Shown here in pieces: positions 19,534 to 29,764 of a DNA stretch of 64,000 nucleotides. How positions within the stretch are numbered: position 1 is the first letter of the stretch; every line of letters starts with the position of its first letter. Made by a program: the position numbers and the translations under genes. The notes beneath the pieces were generated by a model, which saw only the letters and a program-made list of their open reading frames with translations, was not told the DNA's origin and did not search any database. This DNA is from Loripinus fragilis (taxonomy: Eukaryota > Mollusca > Bivalvia > Lucinida > Lucinidae), in contig CAXHUL010000503.1 in assembly GCA_964019695.1 (NCBI GenBank), positions 930,001 to 994,000 of the forward strand, read 5' to 3'.

Positions 19534-22500
19534 GTAAACCCTGCCTTTAGAATGTTAGTCTTAGCTCATTTATTATAGTAAACATCAGATCTATTGTCTG
19601 AGATAGCCAGTCACTACTTGAACAATGAGGATGACTTAAGTGGTGCTGGTAGAAAGATTGAGTTAAAAGATAATCTTGTGGTGGAGTTCAACAATAAAGC
19701 TTCACAGGTAAATCCTGCCTTTAGAATGTTAGTCTTAGCTCAATTATTATAGTAAACATCAGATCTATTGTCTGAGATAGCCAGTCACTACTTGAACAAT
19801 GAGGATGACTTAAGTGGTGCTGGTAGAAAGATTGAGTTAAAAGATAATCTTGTGGTGGAGTTCAACAATAAAGCTTCACAGGTAAACCCTTCCTTTAGAA
19901 TGCTAGTCTTAGCTCATTTATTATAGTAAACATCAGACCTATTGTCTGAGATAGCCAGTGACTACTTGAACAATGAGGATGACTTAAGTGGTACTGGTAG
20001 AAAGATTGAGTTAAAAGATAATCTTGTGGTGGAGTTCAACAATAAAGCTTCACAGGTAAACCCTGCCTTTAGAATGTTAGTCTTAGCTCATTTATAATAG
20101 TAAACCACAGATCTATTGTCTGAGATAGCCAGTGACTACTTGAACAATGTGGATGACTTAAACGGTGCTGGTAGAAAGATTGAGTTAAAAGATAATCTTG
20201 TGGTGGAGTTCAACAATAAAGCTTCACAGGTAAATCCTGCCTTCAGAATGTTAGTCTTAGCTCATTTATTATAGTAAACATCAGATCTATTGTCTGAGAT
20301 AGCCATTGACTACTTGAACAATGAGGATGACTTGAGCCGCACTGGTAGAAAGATTGAGTTAAAAGATAATCTTGTGGTGGAGTTCAACAATAAAGCTTAT
20401 CAGGTAAATCCTGCCTTCAGAATGATAGTCTTAGCTCATTTATTATAGTAAACATCAGATCTATTGTCTGAGATAGCCAGTGACTACTTGAACAAAGAGG
20501 ATGACTTAAGTGGTGCTGATAGAAAGATTGAATTAAAGATAATCTTGTGGTGGAGTTCAACAATAAAGCTTCACAGGTAAACCCTGCCTTTAGAATGTTA
20601 GTTTTAGCTTATTTATTATAGTAAACATCAGATCTATTGTCTGAGATAGCAAGTGACTACTTGAACAATGAGGATGACTTGAGAGGTGCTGGTAGAAAGA
20701 TTGAATTAAAGATAATCTTGTGGTGGAGTTCAACAATAAAGCTTCACAGGTAAAAGTAAGTAATGGTGCAAAGATCAGGAATCGATACAATCAAGTACCA
20801 CACCTGACCCAGGATACCAATGGGAAAGTGACAAACTCACAGAAGAAACCACAAACGAGAGCCAAGAGGTCAGCCCTTTCCCAGCAGGTGACCACAAAGC
20901 ACATATAAACAGACGCGCACAAAACATAGCAAACACAAGACAGAACAAAAACATAAAAGATCCACAAAAGAAGTACCGCCTTGGAACGGTCAGTAAAATA
21001 TTTTACTGGAGGGCTTAAACCGGTTTAACGGCGCCAACCTCACCCTTAATTCAGATGTGGATCAAGACACATAGATATTTGGTTTGCATGAAAGACCCCT
21101 AACTTATCAATGCATCATCTCCTAAAACATATAAATCAAGATATAACAAGGAGATAAAGCAAGGATAAGGACTCAACAGTTAATTAAACTGAATACCGGA
21201 GCAAAAGAAATCCAACAGGTAAACCCCGGTGGGCCCGACAAACAGCCAAAGCATCAGGCCCCTACCATCTCATCAATAGATAAGTCTTTAAGTCGGAACC
21301 ATCATAGAGTCTGAAGTCCGACCCACCGGCGTGCAATTAAAGAGGAAAGCAAAGTTGCCAACCGTGATTGGGTTGACTACCAAGCATGCAGTCTGTTGCA
21401 ATACATTAATGTTATAGCCAATCTTTTTATAATGGGAAATTATTTTAATGAACTGCGCTGAAAACTTATTAGAGCCAACAATCTTCTTCAACTTATACAC
21501 CAAGTCACCATAGAAATCAGGTTCCGAAAGCCCTTGGCGCAAGAGAGATTTAAGTCCAACTTGGAATTTAGAAATCAAATCATAGTATCGTCTATAAAAT
21601 TTTGAAAATGTTTTGCGAAGTTTATGATACCGATAGCCTTGTTTAAGAAGTTTCTGAGTTAACAATTTATTGCGAGTGTTGAAGTCAGCAACATAGCTAG
21701 ATGCTCTAGCAAAACGAATGAGTTGAGAGATATAGACTCCATAGGATGTAGAACGAGGAACATCACCATCTAAAAATGGGAAATTGACAATTTCAAAATC
21801 AAAGTCGTCACGTTTGTCATAAATTTTGGTAGAAACAATATCATTAGAAATTGACAAATGCAAGTCTAAAAATGCGGCTTCGGTATCAGAGGCATTGGCT
21901 TTATTAAGTTGGAGCTCTGAAGGGTATATTTGACTAACCATATTGTCAAAATAAACATTATTAATATTTAAAATATCGTCCAAATATCTGGAAGTAGTGT
22001 TAAACGCATCAATAACATCAGCCTGCTTATCATCAGAAAGAGACATCATAAAGTCCCTTTCATAACAAAACAGGAATAAATCTGCAACCAGGGGAGCACA
22101 ATTAGTGCCCATAGGATTCCCAACAACTTGTCTATAACCCTACTTTAGAATGTTAGTCTTAGCTCATTTATTATAGTAAACATCAGATCTATTGTCTGAG
22201 ATAGCCAGTGACTACTTGAACAATGAGGATGACTTAAGCGGTGCTGGTAGAAAGATTGAGTTAAAAGATAATCTTGTGGTGGAGTTCAACAATAAAGCTT
22301 CACAGGTAAATCCTGCCTTCAGAATGTTAGTCTTAGCTCATTTATTATAGTAAACATCAGATCTATTGTCTGAGATAGCCAGTGACTACTTAAACAATGA
22401 GGATTACTTAAGTGGTGCTGGTAGAAACATTGAATTAAAAGATAATCTTGTGGTGGAGTTCAACAATAAAGCTTCACAGGTAAATCCTGCCTTCAGAATG

Positions 22501-23045
22501 ATACCTTAGCTCATTTATTATAGTTAACATCAGATCTATTGTCTGAGATAGCCAGTGACTACTTGAACAATGAGGATGACTTAAGCGGTGCTGGTAGAAA
22601 GATTGAGTTAAAAGATAATCTTGTGGTGGAGTTCAACAATAAAACTTCACAGGTAAACCCTGCCTTTAGAATGTTAGTCTTAGCTCATTTATTATAGTAA
22701 ACATCAGATCTATTGTCTGAGATAGCGAGTGACTACTTGAACAATGAGGATGACTTAAATGGTGTCTGTAGAAAGATTGAGTTAAAAGATAATCTTGTGG
22801 TGGAGTTCAACAATAAAACTTCACAGGTAAACCCTGCCTTTAGAATGTTAGTCTTAGCTCATTTATTATAGTAAACATCAGATCTATTGTCTGAGATAGC
22901 GAGTGACTACTTGAACAATGAGGATGACTTAAATGGTGTTGGTAGAAAGATTGAGTTAAAAGATAATCTTGTGGTGGAGTTCAACAATAAAACTTCACAG
23001 GTAAACCCTGCCTTTAGAATGTTAGTCTTAGCTCAATTATTATAG
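19409..23045 (+). repeat. 174-bp tandem array of exon 5 and its donor, 13 units
   Basis: Units begin at CATCAG near 19409, 19583, 19757, 19931, 20105, 20279, 20453, 20626, then after a retroelement 22181, 22355, 22528, 22702 and 22876. Spacing is 173-174 bases. Each has the last ~125 bases of exon 5, the donor CACAGGTAAA and ~45 intronic bases ending TTTATTATAGTAAA. Most units read NNEDDLSGAGRKIELKDNLV rather than the first copy's NNQDYL...KVEL, so the spread units share a common derived version. A 1-bp deletion in the units at 20453 and 20626 (GAATTAAAGAT) breaks frame there. Confidence 0.92.
20756..22138 (-). pseudogene. Penelope-like reverse transcriptase relic (PLE-A) inside the exon array
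   Basis: Minus-strand coding from ~22138 to 21288: LLGIPMGTNCAPLVADLFLF, the catalytic RYLDDILNI, then NKANASDTEAAFLDLHLSIS, KIYDKRDDFDFEIVNFPF, YGVYISQLIRFARASSYVAD and LLTQKLLKQGYRYHKLRKTF, ending at TAG. The element is 5'-truncated within the RT core. The G-T-N-C-A-P-L-x-A-D-L-F and Y-x-D-D motifs and the L-I-R-x-A-R-A/L-L-x-Q-K-L-L-K-Q-G-Y run are what I associate with Penelope-type RTs; a GIY-YIG endonuclease is not seen. About 530 bases of 3' non-coding tail follow to 20756. It sits between CACAGGTAAA and CCCTACTTTAG, splitting one array unit. Confidence 0.8.
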
Positions 23046-23440
23046 TGACATTAAAATTTTCAATTCTTTTGCTATTCTTTGCTATTTGGGCCAGCTCATA
23101 AGAGATATTGTTACTTATCACATATTTGGGACACTATTACCTGTGATAACCCAAAGTCTGCATACGCAATAAGCACTTTCTCACCAACTGGTTATCTGCC
23201 TGCCATGGTGATAACCATAAGTCATGTATTTTGAAAGGAGAAAGGTTATCATTCCCGGCACGAAAAGTTTTCATTAGATGAGGTCAGATGTAAGCAAGTG
23301 ATGTGAGGTTTGTACGTGAAATGGGTTAAAATTGTGAATTGTTATATGTGATAGACAGATAATAATACAGAGTTTTGGTTATAGCCCTCAGTATCAACCC
23401 TTGACCATTATCAGCCCTCCACTGATAATGGGGTCTCAGG
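23046..23440. other. Intronic DNA, no feature seen
   Basis: AT-rich sequence after the exon array. No conserved frame, no clear repeat ends. Confidence 0.5.
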
Positions 23441-23695
23441 TTGATATTTTCATGGGTGAAAGTTCAAAATTTCCAAAATCTTGAACTTTCCAAACTCCAA
23501 TCTTTAAACTTGCAGTATGCGCACTAAATATTCACAATTTCAAGTTTAAATGGTCAATTGTCTTTAGACAGACTGAAAATAAATCAGAAAAGCTATTATA
23601 ATCTCCCTAATTCAGCATTTTGAGGCTGACTTTCCACAGACAGTCAGCCTCAAAATCCTGAATTCAGGAATAATCCTGAAAACTTTCACCCTTGT
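23440..23695. mobile_element. MITE-E copy, best foldback
   Basis: GGGTGAAAGTTCAAAATTTC left, GAAAACTTTCACCC right. The inner hairpin ATTCAGCATTTTGAGGCTGA CTTT... pairs with AGTCAGCCTCAAAATCCTGA. Defines the family also seen at 2520, 7160 and 35500. Confidence 0.8.
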
Positions 23696-23740
23696 TCTTT
23701 AGGAGATAACCAAATCTCTGTGTGATAATCTCTAATTGAG

Positions 23741-23945
23741 CCCCGCCATGAGATTTCCAATCATGTAATTGTGACCAGCAAAGGCTCAGAGCAGCCTGTG
23801 CATACGCGCAGTCTGATCAGAGCCTTTGCTAGTCGCTTGAATATTCTATGAATGTTAAGCTACTGACTAAACACCATTTGGAGTTTCTAAGCTTAAACGT
23901 GGTTGAACAGTCTACACTTGTCAAAATGCCACATTGTTGGAAATT
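23741..23945. mobile_element. MITE-A copy, right end worn
   Basis: GAGCCCCGCCATGAGATTTC left, core CAGCCTGTGCATACGCGCAG, then GCCACATTGTTGGAAATTTTG; the final CATGxCGCGGCTC is missing. Confidence 0.75.
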
Positions 23946-25000
23946 TTGTGTGCAAGCAGCCAAGGCATATACACTGAACCAAAGTTATAAGTAGCCACCA
24001 TATGCTCCCGCTCAGAAAGTAAAAATCGCTCTCATAAAATTCAAATTCTATAAAAAGGTCCAAGGCTTTGTCAAGACTCTGCAAATTATGTCATTTCAAA
24101 ATGACTGGTAGACCTTGCACAGACGAGGTCCGAGTAAAGGTACCATCATTTCAAAAAGTCACACTTTTTAGTGTGATATAAACTATTCATCAGATACTTT
24201 ATCCGTTTAGATTTTAAGTAGTTTGAAGATGTTTATAACAGCTGTGATATAAGGTGAAAAGAATCAAAAGTTTTTTTGACAATTGAACACTCCATTTCTC
24301 TTCTACGTCAACATGAAGACAGCCATGGTCAACAACTTAATCAAAGGATTTTTAGCTTTAACATGCAGTTTGCATACTCACTTTGCATTCCTCTGTACGC
24401 TTTATTATCTGCGTTACAGCAGTGCAATTTTCAGGGGTTCTTCATTATGAATTGGCGTCACTGTTCTGTTTAAAAATTAAAAGAAATCTTTAACAAATGC
24501 CATTTAAGTGACCTTTAAAGTTTCATGTTAAAATCGGAAGTGGATATCAAATTAGTAAAAAGTATCGTTAGAAAATTGGCTCATCAAGTTGCATGGTGTT
24601 TTGTCAAACACATTTACTTAAAATAAAACACATACAGATTTAAGTATGTGCAGTTGATGATTTTCGAAAATTTCAGAAAATTTGGAAAATTATCAATTTT
24701 TAAAGATTCATAAAAAATCTGTCATAAGCAAAATGTCAAGTGTTTGGTGTTTTTTAAATTCGACTAGGCAGGTTTGCAATCACCTGGTCTTAAATTCAAT
24801 AAAAACTGCACTCAAAACGCTTATTTTCTTCAAAAAGTTGATTTTTGCATTTTTGAACCCAAAAATCATAACGTGATGAGAAACTCTTCCAAAACACCGC
24901 TTAACTTTAGTCCATTACAATGCAGATACTTGGGCAAAAATTCATTTCAATATCACTAGGGCTTAGTCAGAAAAAAAGAAATTGAAAAGTGGCTACTTAG
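23946..25000. other. Intronic DNA, no gene recognised
   Basis: About 1 kb of AT-rich sequence with short unconserved frames only. No repeat family of this window was recognised in it. Confidence 0.45.
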
Positions 25001-25004
25001 TACA

Positions 25005-25200
25005 CAAGAGAGAGCCTTCTTCACTGCTCACACACAATATAGGGATGTAAATTATGGCCTAAAATTCCATCTGCAAAATAATTAATTTTTTATATTGAGA
25101 ATTAGTGATTGTATAATCTGAGATGTCGCAAATATCATGGAATCTTGATATTATTTTTCCATTCTCTAAAATCTGTAGTGATTTGATAAAATTGTTAGTG
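25005..25200 (+). repeat. Leader of the 43-bp satellite, first copy
   Basis: ACACAAGAGAGAGCCTTCTT through TCTGTAGTGATTTGATAAAA recurs in the same orientation at 25685-25880. Each copy leads straight into a block of the 43-bp satellite, so leader plus array start was duplicated as one unit. Confidence 0.85.
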
Positions 25201-25468
25201 CTCCCTTCTATGTGCAAAATAGTGCAGTTTGAAAGGGGCAGTGCTCCCTTCTATGTGCAAAATAGTGCAGTTTGAAAGGGGCAGTGCTCCCTTCTATGTG
25301 CAAAATAGTGCAGTTTGAAAGGGGCAGTGCTCCCTTCTATGTGCAAAATAGTGCAGTTTGAAAGAGGCAAGGCTCCTTTCTATGTGCAAAATATTGCAGT
25401 TTGAAAGGGGCAGTGCTCCTTTCTATGTGCAAAATAGTGCAGTTTGAAAAAGGCAGTGTTCCCTTCTA
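25195..25468 (+). repeat. 43-bp satellite, short block of about 6 units
   Basis: The unit reads AGTGCTCCCTTCTATGTGCA then AAATAGTGCAGTTTGAAAGG GGC. It ends inside a unit (CCCTTCTAT) where MITE-A begins. The same repeat continues at 25880-27558. Confidence 0.93.
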
Positions 25469-25677
25469 TTTCCTACAATGTGGTATGTGCAACCATCAAA
25501 GGCTCAGACCAGCCTGCACATATGCGCAGTCTGATCAGAGCCTTTACTAGTTGCTGGAAATTTCTATGAGTGTTATGCTACTGACTAAACATCATTTGGA
25601 GTTTCTAAGCTTAATAGGAGGCTGAACAGGCTAGTCTGAGTCTACACTTGTCAAAATGCCACATTGTTGGAAATTTT
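25469..25677. mobile_element. MITE-A copy between two satellite blocks
   Basis: TTCCTACAATGTGGTATGTG left, AAAATGCCACATTGTTGGAA right, core CAGCCTGCACATATGCGCAG. Both outermost GAGCC/GGCTC ends are lost. The base after it restarts the duplicated leader. Confidence 0.8.
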
Positions 25678-25684
25678 GGCATTT

Positions 25685-25880
25685 ACACAAGAGAGAGCCT
25701 CCTTCACTGCTTACAAACACAATATAGGGATGTAAATTATGGCCTCTTATTACATCTGTAAAAGAGTTAATTTTTAATATTGAGAATTAGTAATTGTATA
25801 ATCTGAGATGTAGCAAATATCATGGAATCTTGATATTATTTTCCATTCTCTGAAATCTGTAGTGATTTGATAAAATTGTT
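25685..25880 (+). repeat. Leader of the 43-bp satellite, second copy
   Basis: Direct repeat of 25005-25200 with scattered changes (for example CCTAAAATTCCAT becomes CCTCTTATTACAT). Confidence 0.85.
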
Positions 25881-27558
25881 AGTGCTCCCTTCTATGTGCA
25901 AAATAGTGCAGTTTGAAAGAGGCAGTGCTCCCTTCTATGTGCAAAATATTGCAGTTTGAAAGAGGCAGTGCTCCTTTCTATGTGCAAATAGTGCAGTTTG
26001 AAAGGGGCAGTGCTCCCTTCTATGTGCAAAATAGTGCAGTTTGAAAGGGGCAGTGCTCCCTTCTATGTGCAAAATATTGCAGTTTGAAAGAAGCAGTGTT
26101 CCCTTCTATGTGCAATATAGTGCAGTTTGAAAGGGGCAGTGCTCCTTTCTATGTGCAAAATAGTGCAGTTTGAAAGGGGCAGTGCTCCCTTCTATGAGCA
26201 AAATAGTGCAGTTTGAAAGGGGCAGTGCTCCCTTCTATGTGCAAAATATTGCAGTTTGAAAGAGGCAGTGTTCCCTTCTATGTGCAATATAGTGCAGTTT
26301 GAAAGGGGCAGTGCTCCCTTCTATGTGCAAAATAGTGCAGTTTGAAAGGGGCAGTGTTCCCTTCTATGTGCAAAATATTGCAGTTTGAAAGAGGCAGTGT
26401 TCCCTTCTATGTGCAATATAGTGCAGTTTGAAAGGGGCAGTGCTCCCTTCTATGTGCAAAATAGTGCAGTTTGAAAGGGGCAGTGCTCCCTTCTATGTGC
26501 AAAATAGTGCAGTTTGAAAGGGGCAGTGTTCCCTTCTATGTGCAAAATAGTGCAGTTTGAAAGAGGCAGTGCTCCCTTCTATGTGCAATATAGTGCAGTT
26601 TGAAAGGGGCAGTGCTCCCTTCTATGTGCAAAATAGTGCAGTTTGAAAGGGGCAGTGTTCCCTTCTATGTGCAAAATATTGCAGTTTGAAAGAGGCAGTG
26701 TTCCCTTCTATGTGCAATATAGTGCAGTTTGAAAGGGGCAGTGATCCCTTCTATGTGCAAAATAGTGCAGTTTGAAAGGGGCAGTGCTCCCTTCTATGTG
26801 CAAAATAGTGCAGTTTGAAAGGGGCAGTGTTCCCTTCTATGTGCAAAATAGTGCAGTTTGAAAGAGGCAGTGCTCCCTTCTATATGCAAAATAGTGCAGT
26901 TTGAAAGGGGCAGTGCTCCCTTCTATATGCAAAATAGTGCAGTTTGAAAGGGGCAGTGCTCCCTTCTATGTGCAAAATAGTGCAGTTTGAAAGGGGCAGT
27001 GCTCCCTTCTATGTGCAAAATAGTGCAGTTTGAAAGAGGCAGTGCTCCCTTCTATGTGCAAAATAGTGCAGTTTGAAAGGGGCAGTGTTCCCTTCTATAT
27101 GCAAAATAGTACAGTTTGAAAGAGGCAGTGCTCCCTTCTATGTGCAAAATAGTGCAGTTTGAAAGAGGCAGTGCTCCCTTCTATATGCAAAATAGTGCAG
27201 TTTGAAAGGGGCAGTGTTCCCTTCTATATGCAAAATAGTACAGTTTGAAAGAGGCAGTGTTCCCTTCTATGTGCAAAATAGTGCAGTTTGAAAGGGGCAG
27301 TGTTCCCTTCTATGTGCAAAATAGTGCAGTTTGAAAGAAGCAGTGTTCCCTTCTATATGCAAAATAGTGCAGTTTGAAAGAGGCAGTGCTCCCTTCTATA
27401 TGCAAAATAGTACAGTTTGAAAGGGGCAGTGCTCCCTTCTATATGCAAAATAGTACAGTTTGAAAGGGGCAGTGCTCCCATCTATATGCAAAATAGTACA
27501 GTTTGAAAGGGGCAGTACTCCCATCTATATGCAAAATAGTGCAGTTTGAAAGGGAAGA
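25880..27558 (+). repeat. 43-bp satellite, main block, about 39 units with higher-order structure
   Basis: Monomers vary at a few sites: GTGCTCC/GTGTTCC, ATGTGC/ATATGC, AAAATAG/AAAATATT/AATATAG and GGGGCA/GAGGCA. A run of variant monomers starting GCAGTGTTCC at 26351 recurs at 26652, 301 bases later, exactly 7 x 43: a seven-monomer higher-order repeat. From ~26880 rightwards the ATATGC and GTACAG variants dominate, so the array has zones. 43 is not a multiple of 3 and no long frame results. Confidence 0.93.
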
Positions 27559-27593
27559 CTGTTGAAATGCTTGAAAATTGGGATGTCTAACTG

Positions 27594-28040
27594 TCAGGGT
27601 TCCCACGAGCTCTGGAAATCATGGAAAACCTGGAAAATCATGAAAAAAAGTTCCATGCATGGAAAAATCATGGAATTGGAAAAAATCTGAATAATCATGG
27701 AAAAATCATAGAATTTTGTGAAATAATTTGAGGAAATCACCGGTAGCCAGAAAACTAGATGTCAGACACACAAAACTTGTGTGTCTGACAGTTGGTTTTC
27801 TGGCTACCGGTGGTTTCAAGTTTTAATTATTTCAAAATGCATGCACGGTCTACAAGCATGTTTTTTTTTAAATATATTACTGTTGCTGCATTCCACATTT
27901 ATGCTCTGCGTGGTGAAGATGCCGCTCAAAGGGGAAGTTGGAGGCCATGCATTAAATAGTCATGGAAATTACATCGTTGATCATGGAAAATCATGGAAAA
28001 ATCATGGAATTGTGTTTTTGAATTTCTGTGGGAACCCTGA
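27594..28040. mobile_element. hAT-type non-autonomous element with palindromic centre
   Basis: CAGGGTTCCCACGAG left and CTGTGGGAACCCTG right, with AACTGT directly outside each end as a target duplication. The interior is rich in ATCATGGAAAAATCATGGAA. A near-perfect palindrome at about 27738-27812 (CACCGGTAGCCAGAAAACTA...GGTTTTCTGGCTACCGGTG) forms the centre. Confidence 0.75.
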
Positions 28041-28917
28041 ACTGTGTGCTTAAAATAATTTGTTAGGGAGGTAATTTATGATACATAAACTTTTCCATGT
28101 AACATTGGAAATTCTATAATCTTGATACAACAGGGCTGTGGAAAAAGCATTTTTTTTTACTTGCCCAAGGACAAGTAAATAGCCACAATGTACATGTCCA
28201 AAGAAAATTTTACTTGTCCCAAAGGGCAGATAATGCACAAACAACTTATCTTAGTCTTTACTGTGCTGATACTAAAGGTTAACTTTTTTTTTTGAAAACA
28301 GTATGAAATCAGATATAAACTCAAGTGAAAACTCTGTAGATCCAGGATCCACACTGTTTTCCAAACAGCATGCAAGTTACTAAATACAGAGTTGCATTAA
28401 CTATGTTTATACTTGACCCAAGCCATTATCACAAGTAACTTGTCCTGAATGAAATGGGACCAGGTCAGACATGACAGGCATGGTATTTCCACACTCCTGG
28501 CTTTTCTGATGTCTACAAGAATTCATTTGTTTAGGTGCTCATTGAAGGACTTTAGAGATGCTTCCACCGACACATGTTTCTTAGAAAAATAAGATAGACA
28601 AATATATAGAGGATCATACATAAGTGCTTGTGATTAAACCAGTTGAGGAAAAGAGATAATATGTGAGGTTCTGCCAAGCATTTTGCATTGAGTTTAATAA
28701 ATTCAATAATACAGCACAAAATAATATCGATTCTATTTATCATATGAAACTCAAATTATTTTGAAATACGTTTTTAGTGTGAAAACGTCAAGATTTTGCA
28801 AAATATATATAGCATTGTTTTGGGCATCACTTTGTAACATGAACAATATATGTCAATTACTGGGAGGTTTATAAATATTTAATGCATGGTGATATATCAC
28901 TCCCAGAAGCAACATCA
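28041..28917. other. Intronic DNA, no gene recognised
   Basis: Contains ACTTGCCCAAGGACAAGTAA and TTTTACTTGTCCCAAAGGGC, a weak inverted pair at 28160-28230 resembling hAT-like 8193-8590. Otherwise short unconserved frames only. Confidence 0.4.
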
Positions 28918-29146
28918 TATGGGCCATGACACAAGAAAACCTGTCTTTGGGGTTTGCAAATAACAAAGGCACAGACCAGCCTGAGCATTCCCACAGCCTG
29001 TTATTCCTTATTTGGAAAGTATCATATCTAGACTTGCTACAAGCAAAATTTCATTCTTCTAGCTAGTCTCTGTAGCTGAGTAGCCTGGTTTAAGTCTTAC
29101 TTTCTAGGAAGCCCTGAAGACAGGTTTTGTCGTGTCGAGGCCCATA
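28918..29146. mobile_element. MITE-C copy
   Basis: ATATGGGCCATGACACAAGA left, GTCGTGTCGAGGCCCATATG right, arms ACCTGTCTTTGGGGTTTGC and AGCCCTGAAGACAGG. Confidence 0.8.
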
Positions 29147-29207
29147 TGATAAGCTACTGTAATGTTTTATCAATACCAATCCTGTAACTCCTCTTTTTCT
29201 TTGTTTA

Positions 29208-29559
29208 AGGTCCAAAGTTTGGATCACTTCTGTACGAAGATGTTGGCTGATTTTCATTATATTCCAGCTTGTCCCCTTACATGCTACATTGACTGTACCA
29301 CAGTTTACTTTGTCAAAGGTCATTAGATTTTGGTGTTTGTCTGGTGGGGTAAAGGTACAAAGTTTGGATCACTTCTGTACCAAGATGTTGACTGATTTTT
29401 GTTCTATTTCAGCTTGTCCCCTTACATGCTACATTGACTGTACCACAGTTTACTTTGTCAAAGGAGTCATTAGATTTTGGTGTTTGTCTGGTGAGGTAAG
29501 GGTACAAAGTTTGGATCACTTCTGTACCAAGATGTTGACTGATTTTCATTATATTTCAG
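29208..29559 (+). repeat. ~146-bp tandem copies of the exon 6 front, with acceptors
   Basis: Unit: GTACAAAGTTTGGATCACTT, pyrimidine tract, acceptor (TATTCCAG or TATTTCAG), then LVPLHATLTVPQFTLSK and a few codons. Exon-like starts are at 29268 and 29413; the complete exon starts at 29560 (spacing 145, 147). The first copy lacks two bases in AAAGGAGTC. The second keeps the correct SLDFGVCLVG reading with four T residues, which the full exon lacks. Each copy has a good acceptor in the correct phase 0, so they compete with the true one. Confidence 0.88.
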
Positions 29560-29712
29560 CTTGTCCCCTTACATGCTACATTGACTGTACCACAGTTTAC
29601 TTTGTCAAAGGAGTCATTAGATTTGGTGTATGTCTGGTGGGTCAGACACGAGAGTTACAGTTGATGTTGTCTAACCTGACCTCTTCTCACACACACTGGT
29701 CAATTTCACAAG
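29560..29712 (+). pseudogene. DLEC1: DLEC1 exon 6, one-base frameshift
   Basis: The acceptor is CATTATATTTCAG, the donor TCACAAG|GTCAGT. It reads LVPLHATLTVPQFTLSKESL D, then after restoring one T in GATTTGG, FGVCLVGQTRELQLMLSNLT and SSHTHWSISQG. The [DN]FG-x-C-x-VGQ-T-R motif, then a strand with SNLTSSHTHWS, is a classic ASH/MSP start as in DLEC1. As written the frame meets TGA soon after the deletion. The exon is 153 bases, but its phases (0 in, 1 out to G|AA TCT) need 154, independent support for one lost base. The neighbouring tandem copies have TTTT at this spot. A homopolymer sequencing error is as likely as a mutation. Confidence 0.75.
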
Positions 29713-29764
29713 GTCAGTAATTGTTTTCTTAAAGTATCAGTAATAAACTCAAGATTTCTTTTAA

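Noticed and set aside
25195..27558. CRISPR-like regular repeats
   Set aside because: Monomers are contiguous with no unique spacers; eukaryotic satellite.
29289..29720. 143-codon frame with repeated CTKMLTDF...ACPLTCYIDC
   Set aside because: Out-of-frame reading of the exon 6 tandem copies; the in-frame reading gives LVPLHATLTVPQF, with proper splice sites.
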